Positions 27,525-36,596 of a stretch of 64,000 nucleotides of DNA are shown one piece after another (the stretch's first letter is position 1; every line of letters begins with the position of its first letter). The notes beneath the pieces were generated by a model. That model saw only the letters and a list, made by a program, of their open reading frames with translations. It had not been told where the DNA came from and searched no databases. A program made the position numbers and the translations under genes. Source of the DNA: an uncultured Erythrobacter sp. GTDB lineage: Bacteria > Pseudomonadota > Alphaproteobacteria > Sphingomonadales > Sphingomonadaceae. Location: positions 3,072,818-3,136,817 of the forward strand of contig CANNBH010000001.1 in the NCBI GenBank assembly GCA_947502815.1. The letters are read 5' to 3'.

Positions 27525-27536
27525 AAGGAGAGAGTC

Positions 27537-28874
27537 ATGGCCAGCATTGCACCCGAACGCCCGCAAGTCCGCACATCGCCGACCGCGTATGAAGCGCTCA
27601 AGAACCATTTTGCGAATCACCCCGAAGAACGGCCGGAACATCCGCACAAATGGGATGTGAGCCGCAGCGATATCTATTTCGAAGACAAGTGGCAGCCGAT
27701 CTTCAAAGAGATGCAGGATGCAGGACCGCTGCATTACATCCCTGAAAGCCCTTATGGCCCCTATTGGGCGGTGGTCGGCCACAAGGCGATTCAACACATT
27801 GAAGCCCAGCCGGAAACTTTCTCCTCCAGCTGGGAATACGGCGGCATCACCATTTTGGAGCGGCTGACCGATGAGGAGCTAGAGGAAAGCACCGCTGACC
27901 GGCGCGAACTGCCGATGTTCATTGCGATGGACCGCCCGCAGCACACCGGTCAACGCCGGACGGTTGCGCCAAAATTCACTCCATCTGCCATGACCGATAT
28001 GGAGACGGAAATTCGCGCGCGGACGGGCGAATTGCTCGACACATTGCCGCGCGGCAAAGTCTTTGATTGGGTCGATACAGTATCCATTGAACTGACCACA
28101 GGAATGCTGGCAATCCTGTTTGGCTTTCCGTGGGAAGACCGGCGGATGCTCACATTCTGGTCTGATTGGTCGGGCGACACCGAACTGGCAACAGTGCGCG
28201 AACTTGATGAAATGCGCTGGGAATTTCTACATGAAATGGGCGCGTATTTCCAATCAATCTGGATGGAACGCACGATGGATAAAGAGCCGGGCAATGACCT
28301 GATCTCTATGATGATCCATTCCGATGCGATGAATCAAATGCGCCCTGAGGAATTCATCGGCAATCTCGTTTTGTTGATCGTGGGCGGCAATGACACCACT
28401 CGCAACACGATGAGCGGCATCATCCATTCGTTCGACAAATTCCCCGATCAACGCAAATTGTTCGAAGAGAACCCAGACTTGATACCCAACGCAGTGCAGG
28501 AATGCCTGCGCTATCAAACCCCGCTCGCGCATATGCGCCGGACCTGCACCGAGGACACCGAAGTGCATGGGCAAATGATCAAGAAGGGCGATAAAGTTGT
28601 TCTGTGGTATCTCGGCGCGAACCGCGAAGAGAGCGTGTTTGAAGACCCGCACACATTGGATATCACCCGCGAAAATGCGCGCCGCCATATCGCCTTTGGC
28701 TATGGCATCCACCGCTGCGTGGGTGCGCGGCTGGCGGAGCTGCAGCTTAAGGTCCTGCTCGAAGAAATGCACAAGCGCCGGATGCGCGTGCATGTTGCCG
28801 GCGATGTTGAACGGGTCCGGGCCAATTTCGTCCATGGGTTCCGCAAACTGGAAGTGGAAATTACCGAGTTCTGA
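27537..28874 (+). CDS. Cytochrome P450, CYP153-like (alkane/fatty-acid terminal hydroxylase)
   Basis: The 445-residue soluble P450 has the I-helix LLIVGGNDTTRNTMSG, the ExxR motif (NAVQECLRYQTPLAHMRR) and the haem loop FGYGIHRCVGARLAE with ligand C394. MFIAMDRPQH and the VGGNDTTRN sequence are characteristic of CYP153, whose members hydroxylate the end carbon of alkanes or fatty acids using ferredoxin and ferredoxin reductase. The ATG at 27537 follows AAGGAG at 6-nt spacing. There is no adjacent ferredoxin, alcohol dehydrogenase or regulator; a ferredoxin reductase lies upstream beyond queG and the ABC genes. Family call is by motif resemblance. Confidence 0.9.
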   Translation: MASIAPERPQVRTSPTAYEALKNHFANHPEERPEHPHKWDVSRSDIYFEDKWQPIFKEMQDAGPLHYIPESPYGPYWAVVGHKAIQHIEAQPETFSSSWEYGGITILERLTDEELEESTADRRELPMFIAMDRPQHTGQRRTVAPKFTPSAMTDMETEIRARTGELLDTLPRGKVFDWVDTVSIELTTGMLAILFGFPWEDRRMLTFWSDWSGDTELATVRELDEMRWEFLHEMGAYFQSIWMERTMDKEPGNDLISMMIHSDAMNQMRPEEFIGNLVLLIVGGNDTTRNTMSGIIHSFDKFPDQRKLFEENPDLIPNAVQECLRYQTPLAHMRRTCTEDTEVHGQMIKKGDKVVLWYLGANREESVFEDPHTLDITRENARRHIAFGYGIHRCVGARLAELQLKVLLEEMHKRRMRVHVAGDVERVRANFVHGFRKLEVEITEF

Positions 28875-28887
28875 TTTTCGTGCCGAT

Positions 28888-28956
28888 CCGATAGGCAAAG
28901 TGAAACTTTTTCCGGTTTTGCAACGTAATGCATATGAGAGATACGCTTCCTATCGG
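28888..28956 (+). promoter_or_regulatory. Long-range inverted repeat reaching the msrB ribosome binding site
   Basis: CCGATAGG (28888-28895) and CCTATCGG (28949-28956) are perfect 8-bp arms separated by 53 nt. The 3' arm ends in the CGGAGGG that serves as the msrB Shine-Dalgarno, so pairing would partly hide it. The left arm lies just after the P450 stop. An 8-bp match in so wide a loop could be chance. Confidence 0.35.
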
Positions 28957-28966
28957 AGGGATAAAC

Positions 28967-29470
28967 ATGCCGTTCAACCTATCAACCCGCCGCAGCTTTA
29001 TCGCGGCAACGGGTGTTGCAGCTGCCATGCCTTTGCTGGCGAGTTGCGGCGGCGAAGTAACGGCGCACAAACAGCGCACATACCGTGTGACCAAAACCGA
29101 TGCGCAGTGGCGGCGTCAGCTGACGCGAAGTGAATATCGCATTCTTCGCGAAGCGGGGACGGAGCGGGCCTATTCATCGCCGCTCGACAATGAAGGCCGT
29201 CGCGGCACATTCTCCTGCGCTGGCTGCGACAATCCGGTCTATTCCTCTGCGCACAAATATGACAGCGGCACGGGCTGGCCCAGTTTCTGGCGCCCGATTG
29301 ACAACGGCGCTGTGGGCACATCAACCGATTACAAAATCGGCTATGCTCGCACCGAAGTGCACTGCGCCGATTGCGGCGGTCACTTGGGGCATATTTTCGG
29401 TGATGGCCCGCGCCCAACTGGCAAACGCCATTGCATCAACGGCATTGCGATGAACTTTACTCCGGCGTAA
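28967..29470 (+). CDS. msrB: Peptide-methionine (R)-S-oxide reductase, exported lipoprotein form
   Basis: The 167-residue enzyme reduces methionine-R-sulfoxide in proteins. The N-terminus STRRSFIAATGVAAAMPLLASC combines a twin-arginine motif with a lipobox (LASC, Cys 27), suggesting export and lipid anchoring. The MsrB domain has both zinc CxxC pairs (CAGC, CADC) and the catalytic cysteine in RHCINGIAMNF. The start at 28967 has CGGAGGG upstream; an ATG at 28928 would break the signal peptide. It overlaps the convergent membrane-protein gene by 14 nt. Exported MsrA is encoded separately at 48.4 kb. Confidence 0.93.
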   Translation: MPFNLSTRRSFIAATGVAAAMPLLASCGGEVTAHKQRTYRVTKTDAQWRRQLTRSEYRILREAGTERAYSSPLDNEGRRGTFSCAGCDNPVYSSAHKYDSGTGWPSFWRPIDNGAVGTSTDYKIGYARTEVHCADCGGHLGHIFGDGPRPTGKRHCINGIAMNFTPA

Positions 29471-31244
29471 TCCGCCACAGTTTTAGCCCGTTTTCACCTT
29501 GAATCTCAACCGGTTGTAGCCAGCTGGGCGCTTCACCCTTTGCTAGGTCCGCGACAAATCCATCAGGCGCAATCCGGGCATACATTCGCGCCTCGGCCAT
29601 CGCCGGACACAGCGCCACATAGCGGGTCCCGCGTTGGGATAAAGCGCGGCGCGCATCGTCTTGCGGGGCGAGAGCGTTTTCAATCAACACGCGCATAGCG
29701 ATATGCCCACGGTGATGGCCCGTTGCGATAACCGAGTGATCGCTGACCAGCAGCAATTCAGGGGCAATATCCAGCGGGGCGTAAATTTCTCCTGCTGGCA
29801 GCGCAGCCAGATCTGCGCCCGCCTGATCCAATTGGCACTGCGCCGTCTTGCCCGCCAAGTCGGATGGACTGCCAACAACCGCGCGCGCGGGCAGCGCGTT
29901 CGTCAAAAGCATAGCGGGCAGAGCCGGCAGCAAGGCGCACGCCACGCCCAGCATCGCTGCAACGCGCGGCGGAGCGCTTTCCATAGTGCGGATCGCGCGC
30001 AGCCATTGCCGCAATTGCCACGCCAGCGGCGGAGCAGCGAGCACACAGGCAACCGCTCCTGCCCGCGACACGACCAAAGAAATCAGCAATGCAGCGCCTA
30101 GAATAATGGCGTAATCGGCCCAAAATTGGCGGAGCCAATCGCGCGATTTGGTTGCCAAATTGACCGCAGCAATAACCGCAATCAGCGGGGTAACCGCATA
30201 TTGCAACGCCGCCGTCAGCGATTGCCGCCAAATCGGCATCCCTTCCAAGACATTCGCGTGCCAATATTGCGCCACAATCGGATCGAGTTCGGCAAATCCG
30301 CCGCCGGTCGCGCATTGAGGCGCGGAGTAAAGCATCATGGCCAAGGCCCCGCCGCCTGCGAGAATAAATCCAGCGACCAACGCGCCTTTGGGCAAGGGTT
30401 CCAACCGGGCCCAAAGCGTGAGCACGGCAGCGCCCCAAGCAAACATCGCCAAATGCAGCGGGCTGATCGCATCGCAGTAAGTCGCCAGATCCGAAACCCC
30501 TCGGGTGACAAGGAACAAGGCCGCCCCGATCAGCGCAAAGGATTGGATCGCGGCCACCAACCAGGCCCGCGCAGGGCGCGCCTTAAGCCATCTCAGCGCC
30601 AACACAGCGAAGAACACAGCAGCAAGCGGCAGCCCTTCGATCGAAATGGAAAGCCATGCGGCGGACGCGGTGCCAATCACCCAGCCGCCCGTTTTAGGAG
30701 AGCGTGCCATCAACCCATTCATCGCCGCGAGCGCGCAGACAATCTGCCAGCCGTGGTGATCAATCCGCATCGGGCCCAATTGAAACAGGACAGGCACCGA
30801 AATCGCGACGACAAGCGATGTAAAAGTGGTCTCTTCATCGCCCAAAAGCCGCCATGCAATCCGCGCGGCCAGCATCATGGCCAGGCCGAGCGTGAACAGC
30901 GGCACTGCAACCAGCGCGGCAGTTTCTGCCGAAGCTTGTCCGATCAGCGGGGTCAAAGCGATAATGATCGCAGCAAGAGGTATGTCGACAAGGCGCGACC
31001 AGTGCATCGGAATCCCGCCATTGGCAGCGTCCACGCGGTGTTGGCCAAGGTCAAACCAGCTTTGACCCGCGATTAAATCGCGGACCTGAACCAGCCGCAT
31101 AATATCATCAGGATCAGGAAATCGGCCCGCAGAAATGGCAGACCAATTGATCAACAGTAAGAGCGCGCTGACAATCGCCCAAGCGACGCCCACTCGGCCC
31201 AGAAACTCCAGCGGCAAAGCCGCACGGCGTCTTTCGACCAGCAT
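29457..31244 (-). CDS. Polytopic membrane protein, possible GT-C-fold glycosyltransferase
   Basis: The 595-residue protein has about twelve hydrophobic segments and a soluble C-terminal ~150 residues. Near the N-terminus, after the first segment, an acidic loop (FPDPDDIMRLVQVRDLIAG, then MHWSRLVD) resembles the catalytic DD/ED loop of GT-C glycosyltransferases such as AglB/STT3 or ArnT. This is resemblance in pattern only. It is the last gene of a minus-strand run with GtrA (3 nt gap) and the FAD oxidoreductase, a setting that fits transfer of a polyprenyl-linked sugar to a lipid, glycan or protein outside the inner membrane. Confidence 0.7.
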   Translation of the reverse strand: MLVERRRAALPLEFLGRVGVAWAIVSALLLLINWSAISAGRFPDPDDIMRLVQVRDLIAGQSWFDLGQHRVDAANGGIPMHWSRLVDIPLAAIIIALTPLIGQASAETAALVAVPLFTLGLAMMLAARIAWRLLGDEETTFTSLVVAISVPVLFQLGPMRIDHHGWQIVCALAAMNGLMARSPKTGGWVIGTASAAWLSISIEGLPLAAVFFAVLALRWLKARPARAWLVAAIQSFALIGAALFLVTRGVSDLATYCDAISPLHLAMFAWGAAVLTLWARLEPLPKGALVAGFILAGGGALAMMLYSAPQCATGGGFAELDPIVAQYWHANVLEGMPIWRQSLTAALQYAVTPLIAVIAAVNLATKSRDWLRQFWADYAIILGAALLISLVVSRAGAVACVLAAPPLAWQLRQWLRAIRTMESAPPRVAAMLGVACALLPALPAMLLTNALPARAVVGSPSDLAGKTAQCQLDQAGADLAALPAGEIYAPLDIAPELLLVSDHSVIATGHHRGHIAMRVLIENALAPQDDARRALSQRGTRYVALCPAMAEARMYARIAPDGFVADLAKGEAPSWLQPVEIQGENGLKLWRITPE

Positions 31245-31247
31245 GGA

Positions 31248-31709
31248 TTACCCGTGCCCTGCCGCATGCTGAACAGGTTCATCGCCGCGAAACACGATCC
31301 GGCTGCGAACCAACCAGGTCGCGACAAAACTCACAACAATTGCGGCGGCTTTGGCAATTAGCGGATGAACACCCGACCAATCCCCCAAACCCACAATCGC
31401 GGTAGTCAGGACCAGACCCATCAATGCGGAAAGGACAAACAACGCCTTTTGGCGTGTACGAGCCATGCCGTTAGCAGCAACTTTATCCTGAAAAACGGCG
31501 CGGCTAGACATCATCCAATGCGCAAAAATGCCCAGCGAATAGCCGATAGCGGACGCAGGAGCCGCGATCATGCCAAGCGCCAAGAGCGCCAGAAAGCTGC
31601 CAACATCAACCGCCAATGCGCCCACACTGGCGCAGACATACCGTACAAAACGGATGTCGCGCACTTTGGTAAGGAGCCATTGAGCCTGCATAGAGTTCGC
31701 CGCCGCCAT
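31248..31709 (-). CDS. GtrA family membrane protein
   Basis: The 153-residue protein has four membrane segments: VRYVCASVGALAVDVGSFLA, the next ending YSLGIFAHWMMSSRAVF, and two more, followed by SFVATWLVRSRIVF. This is the GtrA pattern (PF04138), thought to help flip or carry polyprenyl-phosphate-linked sugars. I use the ATG at 31709 (MAAANSMQAQWL), which starts within 5 nt of the preceding stop; in-frame ATGs further upstream lie inside the FAD oxidoreductase gene. It stands between that gene and the GT-C-like gene and is probably co-transcribed with both. Confidence 0.85.
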   Translation of the reverse strand: MAAANSMQAQWLLTKVRDIRFVRYVCASVGALAVDVGSFLALLALGMIAAPASAIGYSLGIFAHWMMSSRAVFQDKVAANGMARTRQKALFVLSALMGLVLTTAIVGLGDWSGVHPLIAKAAAIVVSFVATWLVRSRIVFRGDEPVQHAAGHG

Positions 31710-31710
31710 G

Positions 31711-33372
31711 TTACGCAGACTTGCGAATATCGGCATCGAACGCAGGGTCTGTTTCGGCAGAAATGCGTTCCGGAACACCGCGCAAAGATGTGAGCGCAGC
31801 GACCTGATCTTCGGAGAGCGGCTGAGTCTCTGAATTGGGCTGCACTTCGCGGCTTGGCAAAATGGCCTCCGCGCCTTCATCGCCCGCTTCATGGTATTCA
31901 GCGTCTTCGTTCACGCACCATGTGTCATAGACGCGCTTGCCGGCGAGGATATTCTCCACTGTCAGCATCGCGGTCATCATTGCGTGATCTTGGTTGTTGT
32001 AGCGGTGCATCCCATTGCGCCCGACAAGGTGCAGACTGGGGTGCTTTTCTTCCAGCTCAATGCGCATGGCGTCGACGTTGGCTTCGTAGTCATCGTCATA
32101 GACCGGATAGGCCTTTTCCTGACGAACAACTGCGCCCGACATCACTTGGGCCGGATCACAAAGGCCAAGGACCTCCATCTCGCGCTTGGCCAATTCGACC
32201 AATTCTTCGTCAGAGGATGACCACAGGCCGTCCCCTTCGAAGCAGAAATATTCCAGACCAACACAGGCCATATCCTCGTCCGGCACCATTTCGGGGGACC
32301 AGCTGCGGAAGTTTTGCACGCGGCCAACCTGAACCCGCTCATCATGGATATAGATCCAATTGTCGGGGAACAGGTCTTCGGATTTCACCATCAGAGCAAC
32401 GGTGAGGAAGTCACGGTACCGCAGATTGCTCGCTTGCAGCGTGGATTGCGGCAGCGGGTGCAGGCGTTTTGACAATTCGCGCATCGGCGCGGAGCTGATC
32501 ACGTCTTTTGCCCGGATTTGCGCCTTTCCAGCCGAAGAGGTCGCGGTCATCGACCATTCGAACCCTTCATCATTCGGTCCAATCGCGGCAACTTGATCCA
32601 GCGCATGGCCCATCAAGACCTGCCCTTTGCCCGTCGCCAGAATTTTGTCGCGCGCCGCATCCCACATCATGCCGGGGCCAAGCCGCGGATAACGGAATGT
32701 TTCCAGCAACGTTTTGGTGGCCATGCCATCATTGGGTTTTTTGTTGAGGCCAAGCGACCGCTTTACCCCATCAATCACCGCACTCATGAGCGACAGGCCT
32801 TTGATGCGCTGCGCAGCCCAATCGGCGCTCATCTCATCGCAAGGCATACCCCACACTTTCTCCGTGTAGGTCTTAAAGAAGATCGAATAGAGTTTTTCGC
32901 CGAATTGGTTGGTGGTCCAATCCTCAAAACTGCGCACATCCTTGATCGGGAACGCGCGGCGCCACAGATAGCTTGCCATGCAAGCGGTGGAGCGCAAAAT
33001 GCCCAGATTGCTGAGCGCCTCAAAGGCACGCAGCGGGTAGGAATAGAACTTACCCTCATAATAGATGCGGCTCATGCGGGGGCGCTGAATGAAGTCGTCC
33101 GGCAGGATCTCATTCCACAAATCGACAACTTGCTGCGATTTGGAAAAGAAGCGGTGGCCGCCAATGTCGAACCGGTATCCTTCGTGCTCAACCGTGCGGC
33201 TGATGCCGCCGACATAGGTTTCATCTTTTTCGATGATTGCGACCGTTTTGCCTTGTTTGGTGAGCAAATATCCGGCGGTCAGCCCAGCAGGCCCCGCTCC
33301 GATAATCGCCACATCCACATCAATAATACCTGCGCCGGTTTTACCCGTTGCTTCAGCGCCGTGCTGCGTCAT
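31711..33372 (-). CDS. FAD-dependent oxidoreductase of the amine-oxidase/UDP-galactopyranose-mutase-like group
   Basis: The 553-residue protein begins with a Rossmann FAD motif (VAIIGAGPAGLTAGYLLTKQ) and GGISRTVEHEGYRFDIGGHRFF, the pattern of protoporphyrinogen oxidase and UDP-galactopyranose-mutase relatives. The C-terminal FAD segment HRYNNQDHAMMTAML is also typical of this subgroup. The C-terminal ~60 residues are acidic and low complexity. It is first in an operon with GtrA and a GT-C-like protein, so a sugar or polyprenyl-sugar substrate is likelier than an amine, but this is inference from context. Confidence 0.82.
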   Translation of the reverse strand: MTQHGAEATGKTGAGIIDVDVAIIGAGPAGLTAGYLLTKQGKTVAIIEKDETYVGGISRTVEHEGYRFDIGGHRFFSKSQQVVDLWNEILPDDFIQRPRMSRIYYEGKFYSYPLRAFEALSNLGILRSTACMASYLWRRAFPIKDVRSFEDWTTNQFGEKLYSIFFKTYTEKVWGMPCDEMSADWAAQRIKGLSLMSAVIDGVKRSLGLNKKPNDGMATKTLLETFRYPRLGPGMMWDAARDKILATGKGQVLMGHALDQVAAIGPNDEGFEWSMTATSSAGKAQIRAKDVISSAPMRELSKRLHPLPQSTLQASNLRYRDFLTVALMVKSEDLFPDNWIYIHDERVQVGRVQNFRSWSPEMVPDEDMACVGLEYFCFEGDGLWSSSDEELVELAKREMEVLGLCDPAQVMSGAVVRQEKAYPVYDDDYEANVDAMRIELEEKHPSLHLVGRNGMHRYNNQDHAMMTAMLTVENILAGKRVYDTWCVNEDAEYHEAGDEGAEAILPSREVQPNSETQPLSEDQVAALTSLRGVPERISAETDPAFDADIRKSA

Positions 33373-33540
33373 GCAAGCCCCCGTTTAATCGCCAGCCCGC
33401 AAATGTGCGGTCGGCTCTTTCTCAGGGAGTGAAGGAAATTGGTTAGCGAGAAGTAAACAGCAGCGCCTAATTGCGAGGAAAATTGCGAAAACGCTTAAGG
33501 AATGGCTCCGGTAAAGCCCCTGTTCCAGCCTAAGTTGGCT

Positions 33541-34272
33541 TCAATCGAGCAGCGTGGGGCATTGCAGCCGGGCGGCAAAGCGCGAGAAATCACTCAGCGA
33601 TAGCGTGTCATCAAACACCACCCCGTAATGCTGGCCGCGGCGCCAGCGGACCTTCGCTCTCAGGTCGTTCAACACACCGCCGGCCTCAACGCAGGCAATG
33701 CGCAAGTTTTGATCGATGGCGAATTCGGCCTCGCATTCAAACCGCGCGCCCTGTTGGGAAAGGTTTTCGACAACCGCTTCACTCGACGCCGTCAAAGATT
33801 TGATTGTGATCGGAAAGAACACGCCCAGCCTCAGGCCGCGCTTGGGAAATTCGCCGAATTGGTGAATGATCTCGTTAACATCGATGGGCTTTGTGAATTC
33901 AAAGCCGGCCTCGTTTTCGCGCTGCCACACATTGCGCATTTCGTATGCATTGCCGCCGGGCATATGCAACTCAAGCGGGTCACCGGTCGGCACCGAGTGG
34001 AACAACCTAACGGCGACGCCGGTTTCAGAAACGTCGCGCACAACGCAAACAAACTCACCGTGCGACGAGACGATTTTGGCTGCTCGGATAAGCAACGTGA
34101 ATCGCGGCGCGGCGCGGCCATCGGCTTCTTCAGCGGAAGTTTCGCTTTCCACCACAACCGGCTCTGCATCGGGTACAGCAATGGGTTCCGAACCGCTTTC
34201 GCTGGTTTCACAAGCGGAGAGGTCGCGATCGGCAACCTCATCGGCCCGAAAAGTGTTCACTGCGTCGTTCAT
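33541..34272 (-). CDS. Tandem PilZ-domain protein
   Basis: The 243-residue protein has an acidic N-terminal tail of about 50 residues followed by two PilZ-like domains (about 55-140 and 145-240). The first has RDVSETGVAVRL ([D/N]xSxxG); upstream its arginines are spaced RFTLLIR rather than RxxxR. The second has VENLSQQGARFE but no clear arginine pair. PilZ domains usually bind cyclic di-GMP; the imperfect arginine motif makes binding uncertain. It is a single gene, with tRNA-Leu just upstream on the same strand. Confidence 0.82.
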   Translation of the reverse strand: MNDAVNTFRADEVADRDLSACETSESGSEPIAVPDAEPVVVESETSAEEADGRAAPRFTLLIRAAKIVSSHGEFVCVVRDVSETGVAVRLFHSVPTGDPLELHMPGGNAYEMRNVWQRENEAGFEFTKPIDVNEIIHQFGEFPKRGLRLGVFFPITIKSLTASSEAVVENLSQQGARFECEAEFAIDQNLRIACVEAGGVLNDLRAKVRWRRGQHYGVVFDDTLSLSDFSRFAARLQCPTLLD

Positions 34273-34381
34273 GCCATCAAAGCTCAGTTGCCGCCTGTTT
34301 TACCGAAAGGCTTTGCAACCGCATGTATCTCCGAAAAGTTAGGGAGACGACTTACGCGACTAGGGGTTAAGACTGGGATAA

Positions 34382-34468
34382 TGGTGCGGGTGGTGGGACT
34401 CGAACCCACACGATCTATAGGATCAGGGGATTTTAAGTCCCCGGCGTCTACCATTCCGCCACACCCGC
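34382..34468 (-). tRNA. tRNA-Leu (anticodon UAA)
   Basis: The 87-nt minus-strand sequence folds as a class II tRNA: acceptor GCGGGTG / CACCCGC, anticodon stem GGGGA / TCCCC around the loop CTTAAAA (anticodon TAA), a long variable arm, T-arm GTGGG-TTCGAGT-CCCAC, discriminator A and an encoded CCA end. The variable arm and the anticodon identify it as leucine, reading UUA and UUG. Confidence 0.97.
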
Positions 34469-34606
34469 TTTCCGACGCACCGGCCGAAAGGGCGCGATAG
34501 CCAGCCATGCGCCCGTGGGCAACAGGCAGCGCACCCAGCCTGCGTCTTGCGCGATGGTTCTGCAGGGCCCATGCCTCAATTCAAGAGACGATAAAGCGAG
34601 GATACC

Positions 34607-36304
34607 ATGGCGGGCGAGAGCGTTCACGACGCGCATTCAGTGGTGGCGACCATTCAGCCGGCGATCACTTTGCTGGGTTTAGGCATTGGCGCCGCCCTGT
34701 TGTCGCGCGCCTGCCGGCTGAATCCCATCGTTGGCTATTTGGGTTTGGGGTTGGGCATTGGTGCGCTGGGATTCGCCGATGATTTCAGCGGCCCTGTCGT
34801 TGCTGCGATGGCCGAAGCGGGCGTCATGTTCTTGCTGTTTAACCTCGGCCTGCATTTCTCCCTCGGGCGGATTCGGGCCGAAGCGGCCAATATTTTTGGG
34901 TTCGGCGCTTTGCAGATGCTGGTCGCTGGAGGCGGGTTTGCAGCCTTGTTTTGGGCGTTTGGTCTGCCGGGCGAATTTGCGATCATCGGCGGGTTTGCCA
35001 TGGGGCTTTCCTCAACCGCCGTGGTCATAGGCCTTGTGCGGGAGCGGGATCAGGAAGACTGCCCCGTTGGCCGTGCGGCGCAATCGATACTCATTTTCCA
35101 AGACATTGCGGCGATCCTCTTGCTCGTGGCGGCTGGATCGTTGAGCTCGGGCGGCGCGCTTGCTCCGGCATTGGGTTTGGCAGGGTTAAAGGCGCTGGCC
35201 GCTTTCATCGTCGCAGTCCTTTTTGCGCGGTTCTTGACCGGGCCGGTCTTTCGCCTGATCGCCCGTGCAGGCAGCAGCGAAGTCTACACCGCCACCGCTT
35301 TGTTTATTGCATTGGCGGCGGGTTGGGCGACGGGCATGGCTGGATTGTCGCTGACGCTTGGCGCATTTTTGGGCGGTATGGCGGTTGCCGATTCGCGCTA
35401 TCGCATCATGGTTCAAACCGAAATTGACGCGTTCCGCGGCCTGTTTTTGAGCTTCTTCTTCATCTCAGTCGGGCTGTCGATTGATCCGGTTCTCTTGGCG
35501 GAAAATTGGGTGGTTGCGGTTGCGGCGGCAGCGGGTTTGATTGCCCTCAAATGCGCGTTCAACGTGGTGGCCGGGCTGGCCAATCGTTGGTCAGTGCCCG
35601 GCTCAATTCAGCTTGGTTTCTTGCTGGGCCAAGGCAGCGAATTTGCGCTTGTGATCTTTGCCCTACCCGCCATTGCAGGCCTAATCGAACCGCGCATCGC
35701 ATCGATTCTGGTTACCGCCATCGCGATCAGTCTGGCCGTGACGCCGCTTATCTCCAATTTGGGGCGCAAACTGGCGGGCAAATTGCGCCGCGGACCTGCG
35801 GATCAAAAACTGGACGGGGACGATGCACCAGTTGTTATCATTGGCCTAGGGCGTTCAGGGCGCGCGGTGGCCGACGCGCTCAGCTTCAATGGGATTGGAT
35901 ATCTTGCTCTCGAAGCGAACCCAGAGCGTTTTGAGATTGCGCTGGCCGATGGATATCATGTGCATCAGGCAAATTCCGGTGACCCGCGCAGTTGGGATGC
36001 AATTGGCATGGGCAAGCGCGAAGTGGCCGTCATCGCGACCGGAAACTTAACAATCGCGCGCGAATTGGCTCCGTTGGTGCAAGATCGCCTGCCCAATATT
36101 GCCCAGGTCATGGCCATGCCCGGACCCGAAGCCATCGAAGAGTTCACGCATCTTGGCATGATAGCCGTCGATGTGAAGGCACCGCGCGGCACCGAAACAA
36201 TCATCGAAATGGTGTTTCAAGCCTTAGGGCAAGAGAGGGCGTTGCCAGCCCAAAGCCCGCCGCGAGCGCTATCAGAGGAAGAATACGCGTTGGAACACGC
36301 GTAA
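34607..36304 (+). CDS. CPA2-family cation:proton antiporter with TrkA-N domain (KefB/YbaL-like)
   Basis: The 565-residue protein has about twelve to thirteen membrane segments (about 15-385) of the Na/H-exchanger type, followed by a cytoplasmic Rossmann TrkA-N domain from about residue 405 (VVIIGLGRSGRAVADALSF). Members exchange K+ or Na+ for protons, often gated by nucleotides or glutathione adducts. The start at 34607 follows GCGAGGA at 6 nt. It faces the convergent ihfB gene 10 nt downstream. Specific ion and gating ligand are unknown. Confidence 0.9.
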   Translation: MAGESVHDAHSVVATIQPAITLLGLGIGAALLSRACRLNPIVGYLGLGLGIGALGFADDFSGPVVAAMAEAGVMFLLFNLGLHFSLGRIRAEAANIFGFGALQMLVAGGGFAALFWAFGLPGEFAIIGGFAMGLSSTAVVIGLVRERDQEDCPVGRAAQSILIFQDIAAILLLVAAGSLSSGGALAPALGLAGLKALAAFIVAVLFARFLTGPVFRLIARAGSSEVYTATALFIALAAGWATGMAGLSLTLGAFLGGMAVADSRYRIMVQTEIDAFRGLFLSFFFISVGLSIDPVLLAENWVVAVAAAAGLIALKCAFNVVAGLANRWSVPGSIQLGFLLGQGSEFALVIFALPAIAGLIEPRIASILVTAIAISLAVTPLISNLGRKLAGKLRRGPADQKLDGDDAPVVIIGLGRSGRAVADALSFNGIGYLALEANPERFEIALADGYHVHQANSGDPRSWDAIGMGKREVAVIATGNLTIARELAPLVQDRLPNIAQVMAMPGPEAIEEFTHLGMIAVDVKAPRGTETIIEMVFQALGQERALPAQSPPRALSEEEYALEHA

Positions 36305-36314
36305 AGGCTTGGCC

Positions 36315-36596
36315 TTAACCGTCGTTGAGACGCTTTCGGATTTCCTTGCCCGCTTTAAAATACGGTACATTCTTAGCTGGAACAGAAACCGCTTCACCCG
36401 TGCGCGGATTGCGGCCCGTGCGTGCCTCGCGTTCGCGAGTGGAAAAGGCGCCAAATCCGCGCAGTTCAACGCGGCCGCCTTCGGCCAAGCGCTGGGAAAT
36501 TTCATCAAAGAAGACATCGACCACTTGTTCGATTTCTTCAGCACGCAAGTCTGGATTGTCCTTGTGCAGTTCGTGCAACAATTCCGATCTGATCAT
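36315..36596 (-). CDS. ihfB: Integration host factor, beta subunit
   Basis: The 93-residue DNA-bending protein starts MIRSELLHELHKDNP and has the DNABII pattern GGRVELRGFGAFSTRERE and the beta-arm tip GRNPRTGEAV with the intercalating proline. It acts as a heterodimer with IhfA in replication, recombination and transcription. The start at 36596 has GGGAGG 5 nt upstream; an upstream in-frame codon would add an unconserved 12 residues. The usual rpsA neighbour is not present; upstream 217 bp hold no gene I can support. Confidence 0.95.
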   Translation of the reverse strand: MIRSELLHELHKDNPDLRAEEIEQVVDVFFDEISQRLAEGGRVELRGFGAFSTREREARTGRNPRTGEAVSVPAKNVPYFKAGKEIRKRLNDG

